A DNA stretch of 23,240 nucleotides from JANXVV01 sp038230975 (GTDB lineage: Bacteria; Planctomycetota; Phycisphaerae; Tepidisphaerales; Tepidisphaeraceae), in assembly GCA_038230975.1 (NCBI GenBank), contig JBBRMF010000056.1, positions 1 through 23,240 of the forward strand, written 5' to 3'. The notes beneath the pieces were generated by a model. The model was not told where the DNA came from, made no database searches, and saw only the letters and a program-made list of their open reading frames with translations. The position numbers and the translations under genes are program-made. This document shows, in pieces, positions 8,449 to 17,918 of the stretch (positions are counted from its first letter, which is position 1; the number at the start of each line of letters is the position of its first letter).

Positions 8449-10203
8449 ATGAATTTTAAAATATCCCGAGTTTGCGCCATCGCATTTATCTTGCTGTCGA
8501 GCTTTCATTTATTCGCCGAGCCCACCGCGGCACCGGGCAATAACGCTGAACCTGCCGATGTACCGGCCATCCCGGCTAAGACAAGGCCGTTCGGCGCGAC
8601 GGGTTCGGAGCCAACATCCGTTTACAAAGCGCCGCAGGCGGGTGGAGATTTTTTACCCGTGCCCGATCGCTGGCGCATCGGATTCCCCGAAAGCTATCGC
8701 CAGAACATGCGCGGGTCGGCTGTTGATCCATATCACCAGAATTTCCTCAAAGGCGACTACGCCATCCCCGGCACAGACAATAAATTCATGGTTCTTACCC
8801 TCACGAGCGATACACTTTTTGAAGCGCGTCGCCTGCCGGTGCCCAGCGGAGTGAGTACGGTTCGATCCGGCAGTTTCGCGTTTTTTGGTTCCGGGAGGCA
8901 GGCGCTGGTCAATGAGAATTTGATTTTGTCGCTCGAGCTGTTTCAAGGAGATACCGCCTTCAAACCGAGGGATTGGGAGGTTCGAGCCACTACGGTCTTC
9001 AATGGCAGTTACGTCCATGCCAGTGAGCTTGGGCTCATCAATCCGGACGTTCGCCGGGGACAGGATCGCGGCGATACGTGGATCGGATTCCAGGAATTAT
9101 TCGTCGAGAAAAAGCTCGCGGATCTGTCGGCTAACTATGATTTTGCTTCCGTGCGGTTGGGGATTCAGGGATTCAACAGCGATTTTCGCGGGTTCCTTTT
9201 TTCGGATAACGAGCCGGGGGTGCGCTTCTTTGGAAACCTCGATAACAACCGTACCCAATGGAATCTCGCCTGGTTCACGCAATTGGAGAAAGATACAAAT
9301 AGTGGATTGAATCGGCTGGATATACGCGGGCAGAATGTGTTTGTCGGCAACCTCTATCGGCAGGATTTTCTGGTCCCGGGGTACACGGCCCAATTAAGCC
9401 TGCATGCCAATCTGGATGACAGCCATGCGAGGCTGGATGACAACGGCGTGATTGTTCGCCCGTCGCCGATCGGCACGATTCACGATAAGCATGTTCAAGC
9501 CTACTACCTTGGCTGGGCCGGCGACGGTCACTTGGGCCCGATCAATATCACCCATCAATTCTACCAGGCACTGGGGAATGAGAGTTTTAACCCGATAGCG
9601 GGGCATCGCGTCAATATCAACGCGCAGTTCGCGGCGGTCGAACTTTCGCTGGATCGGGATTGGATGAGATACCGACTTGGTTTCGCCTACTCGAGCGGCG
9701 ATCACGACCCAACCAGCGGAACGGCTCGCGGATTTGATTCCATCTTCGACAATCCGAATTTCGCCGGCGGAGGCACCAGCTTCTTTACGCGGCAAGCGGT
9801 TCGATTGACCGGATCAGGGGTGAATCTGGTGAATCGGAACAGCTTTGTCCCTGATCTACGTACGAGTAAGGATCAAGGGCAGGCCAACTTCGTGAACCCC
9901 GGATTGCTGCTATACAATGCCGGGGTGGATGCGGATGTAACTCCAAAGCTCCGTCTGACGGGCAATATCAGCTATCTTCAGTTTGACACGACCGCACCGC
10001 TGCAATTGTTGCTTCATCAGAATAAAATCTCGCGCGATATCGGAATTGATTACAGCGTCGGTGTGCAGTATCGGCCGCTCTTGAACAACAATGTCATCAT
10101 TAACTTTGGTGCCGCCGCCCTTGTGCCGGCGAATGGGTTCAAGGATATCTACACCTCCCAAACGCTCTATTCAGTATTCACTGGTTTGACCGTAACTTAT
10201 TGA
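8449..10203 (+). CDS. Outer-membrane beta-barrel (porin-like) protein
   Basis: A 584-residue secreted protein with a Sec signal peptide (hydrophobic core of MNFKISRVCAIAFILLSSFH, cleavage near FA-EP at about residue 23). A proline/alanine-rich segment follows, then many alternating-pattern beta strands rich in aromatic residues. It ends in FTGLTVTY; a C-terminal aromatic residue is typical of outer-membrane barrels inserted by BamA. No named family was recognised. Because it is directly followed by a decaheme lipoprotein (65-base gap) and lies near a periplasmic-type decaheme gene, it is a candidate for the porin sheath of a porin-cytochrome conduit, the role MtrB has in Shewanella. An alternative is a general or substrate-specific porin. 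It lacks an obvious N-terminal CXXC, which MtrB proteins usually have. ATG 8449 has a poor ribosome site and was chosen from the signal peptide. Confidence 0.75.
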   Translation: MNFKISRVCAIAFILLSSFHLFAEPTAAPGNNAEPADVPAIPAKTRPFGATGSEPTSVYKAPQAGGDFLPVPDRWRIGFPESYRQNMRGSAVDPYHQNFLKGDYAIPGTDNKFMVLTLTSDTLFEARRLPVPSGVSTVRSGSFAFFGSGRQALVNENLILSLELFQGDTAFKPRDWEVRATTVFNGSYVHASELGLINPDVRRGQDRGDTWIGFQELFVEKKLADLSANYDFASVRLGIQGFNSDFRGFLFSDNEPGVRFFGNLDNNRTQWNLAWFTQLEKDTNSGLNRLDIRGQNVFVGNLYRQDFLVPGYTAQLSLHANLDDSHARLDDNGVIVRPSPIGTIHDKHVQAYYLGWAGDGHLGPINITHQFYQALGNESFNPIAGHRVNINAQFAAVELSLDRDWMRYRLGFAYSSGDHDPTSGTARGFDSIFDNPNFAGGGTSFFTRQAVRLTGSGVNLVNRNSFVPDLRTSKDQGQANFVNPGLLLYNAGVDADVTPKLRLTGNISYLQFDTTAPLQLLLHQNKISRDIGIDYSVGVQYRPLLNNNVIINFGAAALVPANGFKDIYTSQTLYSVFTGLTVTY

Positions 10204-10268
10204 TCAGTAGCCCGGACTCATCATGAATTTAATTCGATGTTGGATCCGATGGCGGAAAAAGGTGCTGC

Positions 10269-13200
10269 ATGTCTGACGGTCGCAAACGGACCCTTCGATT
10301 GATGTTGAGTCTCCTGCTATCGGCAGGGGCACTCGCGATTTTTTTCTCGTGCCAGCAGGATCGCCGGCAGACTCAATCTACGGGCGCGACTGCGGAGGTT
10401 CCCGCTGCGACGCAAGCATCGGCGGTTGAATTTCCGGCGAGCGGCGCACCCACGACGCAGCAATGGAAGGCGTCCGGATTTCGTTACCCACCGGCCCGGG
10501 AGAATCGGGATTCAGAGGACGTTAAAGCCGAGAACACATCGTGCATTCTTTGCCATGAACAGAGCGACAGCACGGAGATGCACGCGCGGAACAATCACGG
10601 AATTTCGTGTATCGATTGCCATGGAGGCGAGCGAGGCAACAAGGGATTTGATCTTGCAACGATCGCCACACTTCCGCGCACGGATGCGACCTTTGTAAAA
10701 GCAAAGCAGGCCTATCACGTTCAACCGCGATTGGCCAATTTATGGACTGATCCGCGCACGGGACTTCAATCTTCGGCGAATGCGTTGACGCCTGGCGCTG
10801 CCATGCTCAGGGAAGACGTCAACTTCATTCGCTTCGTGAATCCCGGTGATCTTCGGAGCGCGCGGATGGCTTGCGGGGCCTGCCATAACAAAGCTTCTGA
10901 TCCGACCGTGGACCATGTGGAAAAAAGCATGATGGCCCACGGTTCGATGCTTTGGGAGGCGGCGCTCTACAATAACGGTGCGATCAATCGCAAGTCGGCC
11001 GTCTATGGGGAAAGTTATTCGAGCGATGGCGTTCCACGGCAGATTCTCCCCGCCTCACGGCCGTCGGCCACACAGGCCAGCGCGCAGGGTTGGCTCGCCG
11101 GGCTACTACCGCTGCCGCGCTGGGAAGTCTCCCAGCCGGGGAATATCCTTCGGGTGTTTGAAAATGGGGGCAAGCGGAGACCCATCCTAGGACTGCCCGA
11201 TTCTGAAGATGAGCCGGGGAGGCCGGATGTAAAATTGTCCGTCCGTGGATTGGGGACCGACCTGCGAACCGATCCGGTTTTCATCGGCCTTCAGAAAACG
11301 CGATTGCTCGATCCCACGCTCAATTTGTTTGGCACAAATGATCATCCGGGAGACTTCCGGGCCAGCGGGTGCAGCGCCTGCCATGTCGTATACGGGAACG
11401 ATCGCAGTTCCGTGCATAGCGATAAGTGGTCAAACTACGGCAACCGTGGGGAGAGCTTTAGTGCCGACCGCAACGTCAACCCCAGCGGCACAACCCGGCC
11501 GTACAGTACCGATGCGCTTTACAGTACGACGCGGCCTTCGCGCGAAGTTGGCCATCCGATCCGCCATCAATTTGAAAAAGCGATGCCGACCAGTACGTGC
11601 ATCGTCTGCCATGTGCATCCGGGAACGAATGTGCTGAATTCGTACTTGGGCTATATCTGGTGGGACAACGAAACCGATGGCCGGTTCATGTACCCCAAGC
11701 TTCAGAAGCATCCGACGACAGAGGATGAGGCTACCGTCAGCCGGCACAATCCAGAGCAAGCCGCGGCGCGCGGGCTCTGGTCGAACCTGTATCCGAACGA
11801 TCTAAGCCAGGCCGGGCTCCGGGCGGGAAAGGATTTTCTGGAGAATCTGACGAATCTGAATCCTCTGCTGGAACACTCTCAGTTTGCGGATTTTCACGGG
11901 CATGGCTGGATCTTCCGCGCGGTATTCAAGCAGGATCGACATGGCAACCTACTTAATCCTGCCGGGGAACCGGTAGTTGCTTCGGCTACTTTGGGAAAAG
12001 GTCTCGGTGAGGGAGTTTCGTTTCACACTGAACCTACTTCGCTCAAGGCGGATAAGGCCGATTTCACGGATGAAGAGAACTTGACACGGGCGAAGAAGAA
12101 CCTCCTGGCCACGCAGATCAAATCTCCTCCAGAGGCCTCTCCGGTTCATCTGAAAGACATTCACCTGGAAAAGGGAATGCAGTGCGTCGATTGCCATTTT
12201 TCACAGGACAGTCACGGCGACGGGAACCTGTACGGTGAAACGCGAAACGCGATCATGGTCGACTGCATCGACTGTCATGGCACAGCAACCGCGCCCGCGC
12301 GCCTGTTGACCGTTCTGGCGAAGGAAAAAGAGAGCCCGAAGCCGAAGGATATCGACGCGTGGGTCGCCAGATCATTTACCGGCAATGCCGCGGCCAATCC
12401 CACGGCCGGGCAGATCGTCGCCCGGCGCGGGTTGATCAAGAGCCGATTCATCGCGGTGGATGTTCCGGAAGGAGAGGTTCCGGTGCTCTACCAGAAGAGT
12501 GCGATCGATCCGAACAAAGGGTGGTATGTGAAGCAGGTCGCAGCCACGGTTCGTCAGGCACCACCGGGCTTATTCGCAAGCGAAAACAAGGCAGAGCAGG
12601 AACATGCCCGCGCGGCTCGCTATGCTCACACGATTCGAAGGGCACCAAAGACAGGGAAAATCTCGTATGGTTTGACCGAGGACGAAGATAAGCAACTGGC
12701 CGAAGGCAAGCTCACAGAAGATTCGCTCTGCCTGGCGCATCCGAGTTCAATGGTGGCTTGCTATACGTGTCACACGTCATGGAATACGAGTTGCTTTGGA
12801 TGTCATCTGCCGATGCGGGCCAATCAGAAAAAACCGATGCTGCATAACGAGGGGACCGAAACGCGCAATTATACCAATTACAACTATCAGACCCTGCGCG
12901 ATGATATTTTCATGATGGGTGTGGATTCATCCGTCAAACAGCACAAGGTGGTTCCGATCCGCAGTGCCTGCGCAGTGCTGGTTAGCTCGCAGGATGCGAA
13001 TCGACAGTGGATCTATACGCAGCAGCAGACGATCTCGGCCGAGGGATTCGCCGGGACATCATTCAGTCCTTATTTCCCGCATACAGTCCGCTCGCGCGAA
13101 ACGCGGCAATGTTCGGATTGCCATCTGTCGGCGGCGAAGGATAACAATGCGATCATGGCTCAGACCCTGTTACAGGGGACCAACGCCGTGAACTTCATGG

Positions 13201-14663
13201 GGCGATTTGCCTATGTGGCCGAGGAAGGGGAAGGCCTGCAGGCGGTTGCTGTTACGGAGCGCGATGAACCCCAGGCGGTGATTGGTTCCACCCTTCACAG
13301 TCTCGCCTACCCAGACTGGTTTAAAACGCATCAGGATCGAGGATTGAAACTGACCGAAGCGCACGAACATGCAGGAACGGTTTACGATCTGCAACTGCGC
13401 GGCGAGTATCTGTATGCCGCCTGCGGTTCCGATGGTTTCATCGCCTACGACGTGGCCAACATCGACAACAAAGGGTTCAGCGAACGCATTGTCACCGCGC
13501 CGGTGTCTCCGCTGGGTCAACGGCTGTTTGTCCGCACGAAGTTTGCCACGAGCGTTTGTTCTCCATCGACATTGGCGATTGATCCGACGCGCGATCATTT
13601 GAAGGAAAATGAAGAAGGCCGCGCGCATTTGCTTTATGCATTCCTGTATGTGACCGACCGGGAGGAGGGCCTGGTCGTCATTGGGAATCGGCCGGGGACG
13701 CGCGCTGCCAGGGAAAATAACGTTGGGGTTGCCACGCTTCTCGACGGCGACGCGAACAACAATTTCCTCGAGCGGGCATTGACCTACAACCCGAGTGGTT
13801 TGTTGACCGGGGCTCGCTCAATGACCTTGAACGGCCATTACGCCTATATCAGTTCCAATGCCGGGCTGGTGGTGGTCGATCTGGATGATCCGTTACATCC
13901 GCGCGTGACCAAAGTGCTTGGCGCCGGTGTTTTGAATAAGCCGCGAAAAGTGGCGGTGCAGTTTCGGTACGCGTTTGTGTGTGATGCCGATGGATTAAAA
14001 GTGCTGGATGCCACGGACCCTTCGAATCCGAAGCTGGTTCCCGAGGCGATGTTGAAAATCCCCGATGCGCGCGACATCTACCTGTGTCGAACGTTTGGGT
14101 ATGTCGCCGCCGGCCGTGATGGGCTGATTGTCGTCGATCTGGAGAACCCCGAAGCACTGCGCCCGGAGCAAATCAGCCGTGCGCCGTTGAATTTTGCCGA
14201 ACTTCGATTGCCCGCCGATCAACGTTCCCGCAAGGCGATGGGCTTCACTTCAAATGGCAAGATTAATGACGCCACGGCTGTTCGGGTTGGGATGACCAAC
14301 AACTCTCTGTTTGCCTATATTGCCGATGGCCGCAATGGCCTGCGCGTGCTGCAACTGACCAGTGATGCCACACCGGGTTTCCAGGGATTCAGTCCGTTGC
14401 CGGTCCCGAAACTCATCGCGGAATTTCCCACGCAAGGTCCGGCAATCGCCCTCAGCAAAGGTCTGGATCGCGATCGTGCCGTTGATGAATCCGGCCACCA
14501 GCTTAGCGTCTTCGGTCGAAAAGGGGCCCGCCCCTTTAACGCCGATGAGCAGCGGCGACTCTATCTGAACAATCCGCTCGACCCCGGTTCAAACACCTGG
14601 GTAACTCACGATAAACCCACTGCCGACTCGGTGGATTTGTCGACGGTGAAACCCGGTAAATAA
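10269..14663 (+). CDS. Decaheme cytochrome c lipoprotein with LVIVD beta-propeller
   Basis: At 1464 residues this is the largest gene of the window. The N-terminus (basic, then a hydrophobic segment ending in AIFFSC, Cys 28) looks like a lipoprotein signal, though Phe at -3 is unusual. Ten CXXCH motifs start at residues 92, 114, 202, 368, 444, 639, 666, 831, 842 and 948. From about 980 to 1363 there are seven repeats of the pattern AYVADxxGLxVxDL, matching LVIVD repeats and probably forming a seven-bladed propeller. The likely role is a surface-exposed terminal cytochrome that passes electrons to, or takes them from, an external or cell-wall partner; the propeller may bind that partner. AAGGTG five bases upstream supports the start. 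It is probably co-transcribed with the barrel gene (65-base gap). Haems and repeats are seen directly; location and partner are inferred. Confidence 0.9.
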   Translation: MSDGRKRTLRLMLSLLLSAGALAIFFSCQQDRRQTQSTGATAEVPAATQASAVEFPASGAPTTQQWKASGFRYPPARENRDSEDVKAENTSCILCHEQSDSTEMHARNNHGISCIDCHGGERGNKGFDLATIATLPRTDATFVKAKQAYHVQPRLANLWTDPRTGLQSSANALTPGAAMLREDVNFIRFVNPGDLRSARMACGACHNKASDPTVDHVEKSMMAHGSMLWEAALYNNGAINRKSAVYGESYSSDGVPRQILPASRPSATQASAQGWLAGLLPLPRWEVSQPGNILRVFENGGKRRPILGLPDSEDEPGRPDVKLSVRGLGTDLRTDPVFIGLQKTRLLDPTLNLFGTNDHPGDFRASGCSACHVVYGNDRSSVHSDKWSNYGNRGESFSADRNVNPSGTTRPYSTDALYSTTRPSREVGHPIRHQFEKAMPTSTCIVCHVHPGTNVLNSYLGYIWWDNETDGRFMYPKLQKHPTTEDEATVSRHNPEQAAARGLWSNLYPNDLSQAGLRAGKDFLENLTNLNPLLEHSQFADFHGHGWIFRAVFKQDRHGNLLNPAGEPVVASATLGKGLGEGVSFHTEPTSLKADKADFTDEENLTRAKKNLLATQIKSPPEASPVHLKDIHLEKGMQCVDCHFSQDSHGDGNLYGETRNAIMVDCIDCHGTATAPARLLTVLAKEKESPKPKDIDAWVARSFTGNAAANPTAGQIVARRGLIKSRFIAVDVPEGEVPVLYQKSAIDPNKGWYVKQVAATVRQAPPGLFASENKAEQEHARAARYAHTIRRAPKTGKISYGLTEDEDKQLAEGKLTEDSLCLAHPSSMVACYTCHTSWNTSCFGCHLPMRANQKKPMLHNEGTETRNYTNYNYQTLRDDIFMMGVDSSVKQHKVVPIRSACAVLVSSQDANRQWIYTQQQTISAEGFAGTSFSPYFPHTVRSRETRQCSDCHLSAAKDNNAIMAQTLLQGTNAVNFMGRFAYVAEEGEGLQAVAVTERDEPQAVIGSTLHSLAYPDWFKTHQDRGLKLTEAHEHAGTVYDLQLRGEYLYAACGSDGFIAYDVANIDNKGFSERIVTAPVSPLGQRLFVRTKFATSVCSPSTLAIDPTRDHLKENEEGRAHLLYAFLYVTDREEGLVVIGNRPGTRAARENNVGVATLLDGDANNNFLERALTYNPSGLLTGARSMTLNGHYAYISSNAGLVVVDLDDPLHPRVTKVLGAGVLNKPRKVAVQFRYAFVCDADGLKVLDATDPSNPKLVPEAMLKIPDARDIYLCRTFGYVAAGRDGLIVVDLENPEALRPEQISRAPLNFAELRLPADQRSRKAMGFTSNGKINDATAVRVGMTNNSLFAYIADGRNGLRVLQLTSDATPGFQGFSPLPVPKLIAEFPTQGPAIALSKGLDRDRAVDESGHQLSVFGRKGARPFNADEQRRLYLNNPLDPGSNTWVTHDKPTADSVDLSTVKPGK

Positions 14664-14698
14664 TAAACGGCTTGCATGCAAATCTGAGAGATTCGACC

Positions 14699-16834
14699 AT
14701 GAAAAAAATATCATTCCTGCTGATGGCAGCCGTGTTTGCGATGGCGGCGCGCGCTGCCGAGCCGATTGTCATCGCAGACTTTGAAGGCTCCGATTACAGC
14801 GCATGGAAGGTTACAGGCACGGCATTTGGGAGCGGTCCAGCTCACGGAAAGCTGCCGGGACAAATGGACGTGGAAGGATTCGCGGGCAAAGGACTTGCGA
14901 ATTCCTTTAACGGGGGTGACGACGCCACGGGTACGCTGACTTCGCCGTCTTTTAAGATCGAGCGGAAGTTCATCACGTTCCTGATTGGCGCCGGTGGCTG
15001 GCCGGATGAAACCTGCATGAATCTTCGCGTCGATGGAAAAACTGTGCGTACGGCGACGGGGCCGAATACGGTGTCCGGGGGAAGTGAAAAGCTCTCGCCG
15101 GCGGCCTGGGATGTGAGCGAGTTCGCAGGTCGCGATGCCACGATCGTGATCGTCGACGAGCGCAAGGGTGGCTGGGGCCATATCAACGTCGATCAGATCG
15201 TGCAGAGCGATGATCGCGGTTCTATTCCGCTGGCCGCCAAGCCCGTGCAGACGGTCAGGAATGTCATGCGGGAAATTGTCGTAGAAAAGAAGCTGCTTTA
15301 TTTTCCGGTGAAGACTGGCGCGAAAAGTCGAGTGGTAACGGTGTCGCTCGATGGCGCGGTGGTAAGGCGATTTGATATTGAACTGGCCGATACGGATGCC
15401 GACTGGTGGGCACCGTTGGATGTCAGTGAATGGGTTGGGAAAAAGCTGAGTGTGATGGCGGATGTTTTGCCCGCCGACTCGAAGGCGTTCAATGCGCTTC
15501 GACAATCCGATACGCCGCTTGATTCAGAGAATCTATACCGGGAAGCATTGCGACCGCAGCTTCATTTTTCCGCCAAGCGAGGTTGGCTCAATGATCCGAA
15601 CGGGCTTGTCTTTTACAACGGTGAATATCATCTGTTTTTTCAGCACAATCCGTATGGCTGGAACTGGGGCAATATGCACTGGGGACACGCGGTAAGCCAG
15701 GACCTTGTGCACTGGCAGGAGTTGGGTGAAGCGCTTTATCCGGACAGTTTTGGCCCAATGTTCAGCGGCAGTGCGGTGGTGGATTGGAAAAACACAAGCG
15801 GTTTTGGCAAGGATGGAAAGCCACCGTTAGTTCTGATTTATACGGCCGCCGGAAACCCTACCGTTCAGTGTATGGCCTGGAGCACGGACGGACGCAACTT
15901 TACAAAGTTCAGCGGCAATCCGATCGTCAAGCAAATCACCGGTGGCAATCGCGATCCGAAAGTATTTTGGCATGAGCCCTCCAAGAAATGGGTGATGGTG
16001 TTCTACGTTGAATTGAACAAAGTTCATACGATTCATTTCTTCATGTCGCCCAACTTGCGCGACTGGAGTTTGGCAAGCACGATCGACGGTGGGAAAAACG
16101 GCGACCACTTTTTGTTTGAGTGCCCCGACTTCTTTGAGTTGCCGGTCGATGGAAATGCTTCAAACAAGAAGTGGGTTCTGACGGCCGCAAATAATGAGTA
16201 TGCGATCGGTAGTTTTGATGGAACGACGTTCAAACCAGAGGCCGTAAAGCTTCCGGGTGTTCGTGGTCTCGGATACTACGCCGCGCAAACCTTCAGTGAT
16301 ATGCCGGACGGTCGGCGGATCCAGATCGGATGGTGCCAGGCTCCTTCACCGGGGATGTCGTTTAACCAGTTACAGAGTTTCCCGAGTGAACTCACCTTAC
16401 GCACCACGCCCGAGGGGGTACGGCTTTGCCGAGAACCGGTGAAAGAACTTGAATCGTTGCGTGATGGGACAATCCAGATGGGAGAGGTCGGCAGCGAACT
16501 CATGGAACTTCGCGCGGAGTTTGAACCGGGTGAAGCCGAAACGGTCGAGTTCAATCTGCGTGGGGCGAAGATTATCTACGATGCGAAGAAGCAGGAATTG
16601 ATCGTCAACGGCGTCCATGCTCCGGCACCTTTGGTGAGCGGCAAGCAACGCATTATTGCTTACGTCGATCGGACCGAGTTGGAAGTCTTTGCCAGCGACG
16701 GGCTGACCTACATGCCGATGCCGTTTATTCCAAAGAGTAAAGACCTGTCGGTTTCCATGAACATCAAAGGTGGAAACGCAAAGATGACGTCATTAATTGT
16801 GTACAAGTTGAAGTCATGTTGGAACCGTGACTGA
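14699..16834 (+). CDS. Secreted glycoside hydrolase family 32 (levanase/inulinase/invertase type)
   Basis: This 711-residue protein has a signal peptide (MKKISFLLMAAVFAMAARA). An N-terminal beta-sandwich-like region of about 150 residues (22-170) may be carbohydrate-binding, and a linker domain runs to about 280. The GH32 five-bladed catalytic domain begins near 285. The three catalytic carboxylates are visible: nucleophile D299 in WLNDPNG, stabiliser D419 in RDPK, and acid/base E474 in ECPD. It should release fructose from beta-fructans such as levan, inulin or sucrose; the exact substrate cannot be told. It begins 35 bases after the decaheme lipoprotein gene, so it may be read from the same transcript. 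ATG 14699 has a GAGAG about 9 bases upstream and leaves a clean signal peptide. Confidence 0.92.
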   Translation: MKKISFLLMAAVFAMAARAAEPIVIADFEGSDYSAWKVTGTAFGSGPAHGKLPGQMDVEGFAGKGLANSFNGGDDATGTLTSPSFKIERKFITFLIGAGGWPDETCMNLRVDGKTVRTATGPNTVSGGSEKLSPAAWDVSEFAGRDATIVIVDERKGGWGHINVDQIVQSDDRGSIPLAAKPVQTVRNVMREIVVEKKLLYFPVKTGAKSRVVTVSLDGAVVRRFDIELADTDADWWAPLDVSEWVGKKLSVMADVLPADSKAFNALRQSDTPLDSENLYREALRPQLHFSAKRGWLNDPNGLVFYNGEYHLFFQHNPYGWNWGNMHWGHAVSQDLVHWQELGEALYPDSFGPMFSGSAVVDWKNTSGFGKDGKPPLVLIYTAAGNPTVQCMAWSTDGRNFTKFSGNPIVKQITGGNRDPKVFWHEPSKKWVMVFYVELNKVHTIHFFMSPNLRDWSLASTIDGGKNGDHFLFECPDFFELPVDGNASNKKWVLTAANNEYAIGSFDGTTFKPEAVKLPGVRGLGYYAAQTFSDMPDGRRIQIGWCQAPSPGMSFNQLQSFPSELTLRTTPEGVRLCREPVKELESLRDGTIQMGEVGSELMELRAEFEPGEAETVEFNLRGAKIIYDAKKQELIVNGVHAPAPLVSGKQRIIAYVDRTELEVFASDGLTYMPMPFIPKSKDLSVSMNIKGGNAKMTSLIVYKLKSCWNRD

Positions 16835-16912
16835 TCATTTCGACGAAGAAGAAGGCAGGATGAGTACATGGGGGGAGGGGACGGGTGCGTGACAAGATCG
16901 GCGGGTATTATC

Positions 16913-17022
16913 CCCTCTCCTGGTACTCCGGGGGAGGGAAAGGTGGGGGTCTTTTTCGATAAATTGACGTGGTTCAGCGGATTTCCCCCACCCCAACCCT
17001 CCCCCGGAGTACCGGGAGAGGG
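16913..17022. repeat. Long hairpin repeat C, same family as repeat A
   Basis: The outer arms at 16913-16938 and 16997-17022 match at 25 of 26 positions and are almost identical to the arms of repeat A. Weaker pairing (GGTGGGGG with CCCCCACC) continues inward, and the loop differs completely from that of repeat A. It lies between the GH32 gene and the TIM-barrel gene. Conserved arms with a variable loop suggest selection on, or mobility of, the hairpin itself. Nothing else was recognised in the 286 bases at 16835-17120. Confidence 0.85.
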
Positions 17023-17120
17023 AGAAATCGGGTACGCCGGAACTGTCACACACCCGGAGGGGACCGAAGGGAACCATCGGCTTGCGAGGTTGTGTTGCCT
17101 TGCCCTATGATTCCCGGTCC

Positions 17121-17918
17121 ATGATGGAATCCGACGGCGTTCAATTTGGCATCTGCACCTCCGTTGAAAATGCGGCGAGCGTGAAGCGCGCCGGGTGGGA
17201 CTACGTTGAAGAATTCGTTCAACCTACTTTGCAAGGCCATCTGGCGGATTCGGAATGGCATGGGTTGGAGAGGGTTCGATCTTCGCCGTTGCCGGTGATT
17301 GCGGCTAATAGTCTGGTGCCGGCGGCGATGAAGTTGGTTGGGCCGGATGCAAATCCTGCTCAGTTGAAACAATACATGAGCCGTGTCATTCCCCGCGCGG
17401 CGAAGGTGGGGATCAGAACGATCGTGCTGGGCAGCGGCGCGGCGAGAATGGTTCCGGCCGGGTTTGATCGAGGTTTGGCGCGAGAGCAATTGCTCGATTT
17501 TATTCGCATGAGTTGCGCGTTTGCCGCGACGCACGATGTGTTGATCGTGGCCGAACACCTGCAAAGAGGCGAATGTAACATCGTCAACTCGATTGATGAG
17601 GCAATGACGTATGTCAAGGAAGTGAACCACCCGAATTATCAGTGTCTGGTCGACAGCTTTCATTTTTGGCTGGAAAACGAACCGCTGAGTTCCCTTCATG
17701 AGGCGATGCCGTGGATTCGGCATGTGCATCTTGCAGATACGGAAGGTCGCGTTCCGCCGGGGGAGAGTGGCAGGCACGATTATCGACCTTTTTTCAACGT
17801 GCTCAAACAGGGGGGCTACAATGGCCCGATCAGTATGGAGTCGCCGACGTTTACGGATATCGACGCCGCGGGTCCGAGGATTCTTCAATTTTTAAAGAAA
17901 CAATGGAAGGAAGCGTAA
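17121..17918 (+). CDS. Xylose-isomerase-like TIM-barrel protein (sugar isomerase/epimerase family)
   Basis: A cytoplasmic protein of 265 residues resembling the AP-endonuclease-2 / xylose-isomerase-like superfamily. The usual metal-binding residues can be placed: E145 in VAEHL, D178 and H181 in VDSFH, H203 in HVHLAD and E240 in SMES. Relatives include hydroxypyruvate isomerase, ketose 3-epimerases and inosose dehydratases; the substrate cannot be assigned. Its stop overlaps the serC start in TAATG, so the two are probably translated in a coupled way. A link to hydroxypyruvate or serine metabolism is tempting but only inferred. ATG 17121 (or the adjacent ATG 17124) has no clear ribosome site; the frame is open from a TTG at 17082. 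Confidence 0.8.
   Translation: MMESDGVQFGICTSVENAASVKRAGWDYVEEFVQPTLQGHLADSEWHGLERVRSSPLPVIAANSLVPAAMKLVGPDANPAQLKQYMSRVIPRAAKVGIRTIVLGSGAARMVPAGFDRGLAREQLLDFIRMSCAFAATHDVLIVAEHLQRGECNIVNSIDEAMTYVKEVNHPNYQCLVDSFHFWLENEPLSSLHEAMPWIRHVHLADTEGRVPPGESGRHDYRPFFNVLKQGGYNGPISMESPTFTDIDAAGPRILQFLKKQWKEA

Noticed and set aside
14711..15505. 264-residue leftward open frame
   Set aside because: Antisense shadow of the GH32 N-terminal region; arginine/histidine-rich with no recognisable motif.
17046..17888. 280-residue leftward open frame
   Set aside because: Antisense to the TIM-barrel gene, which has recognisable metal-binding motifs; the leftward product is a basic shadow.
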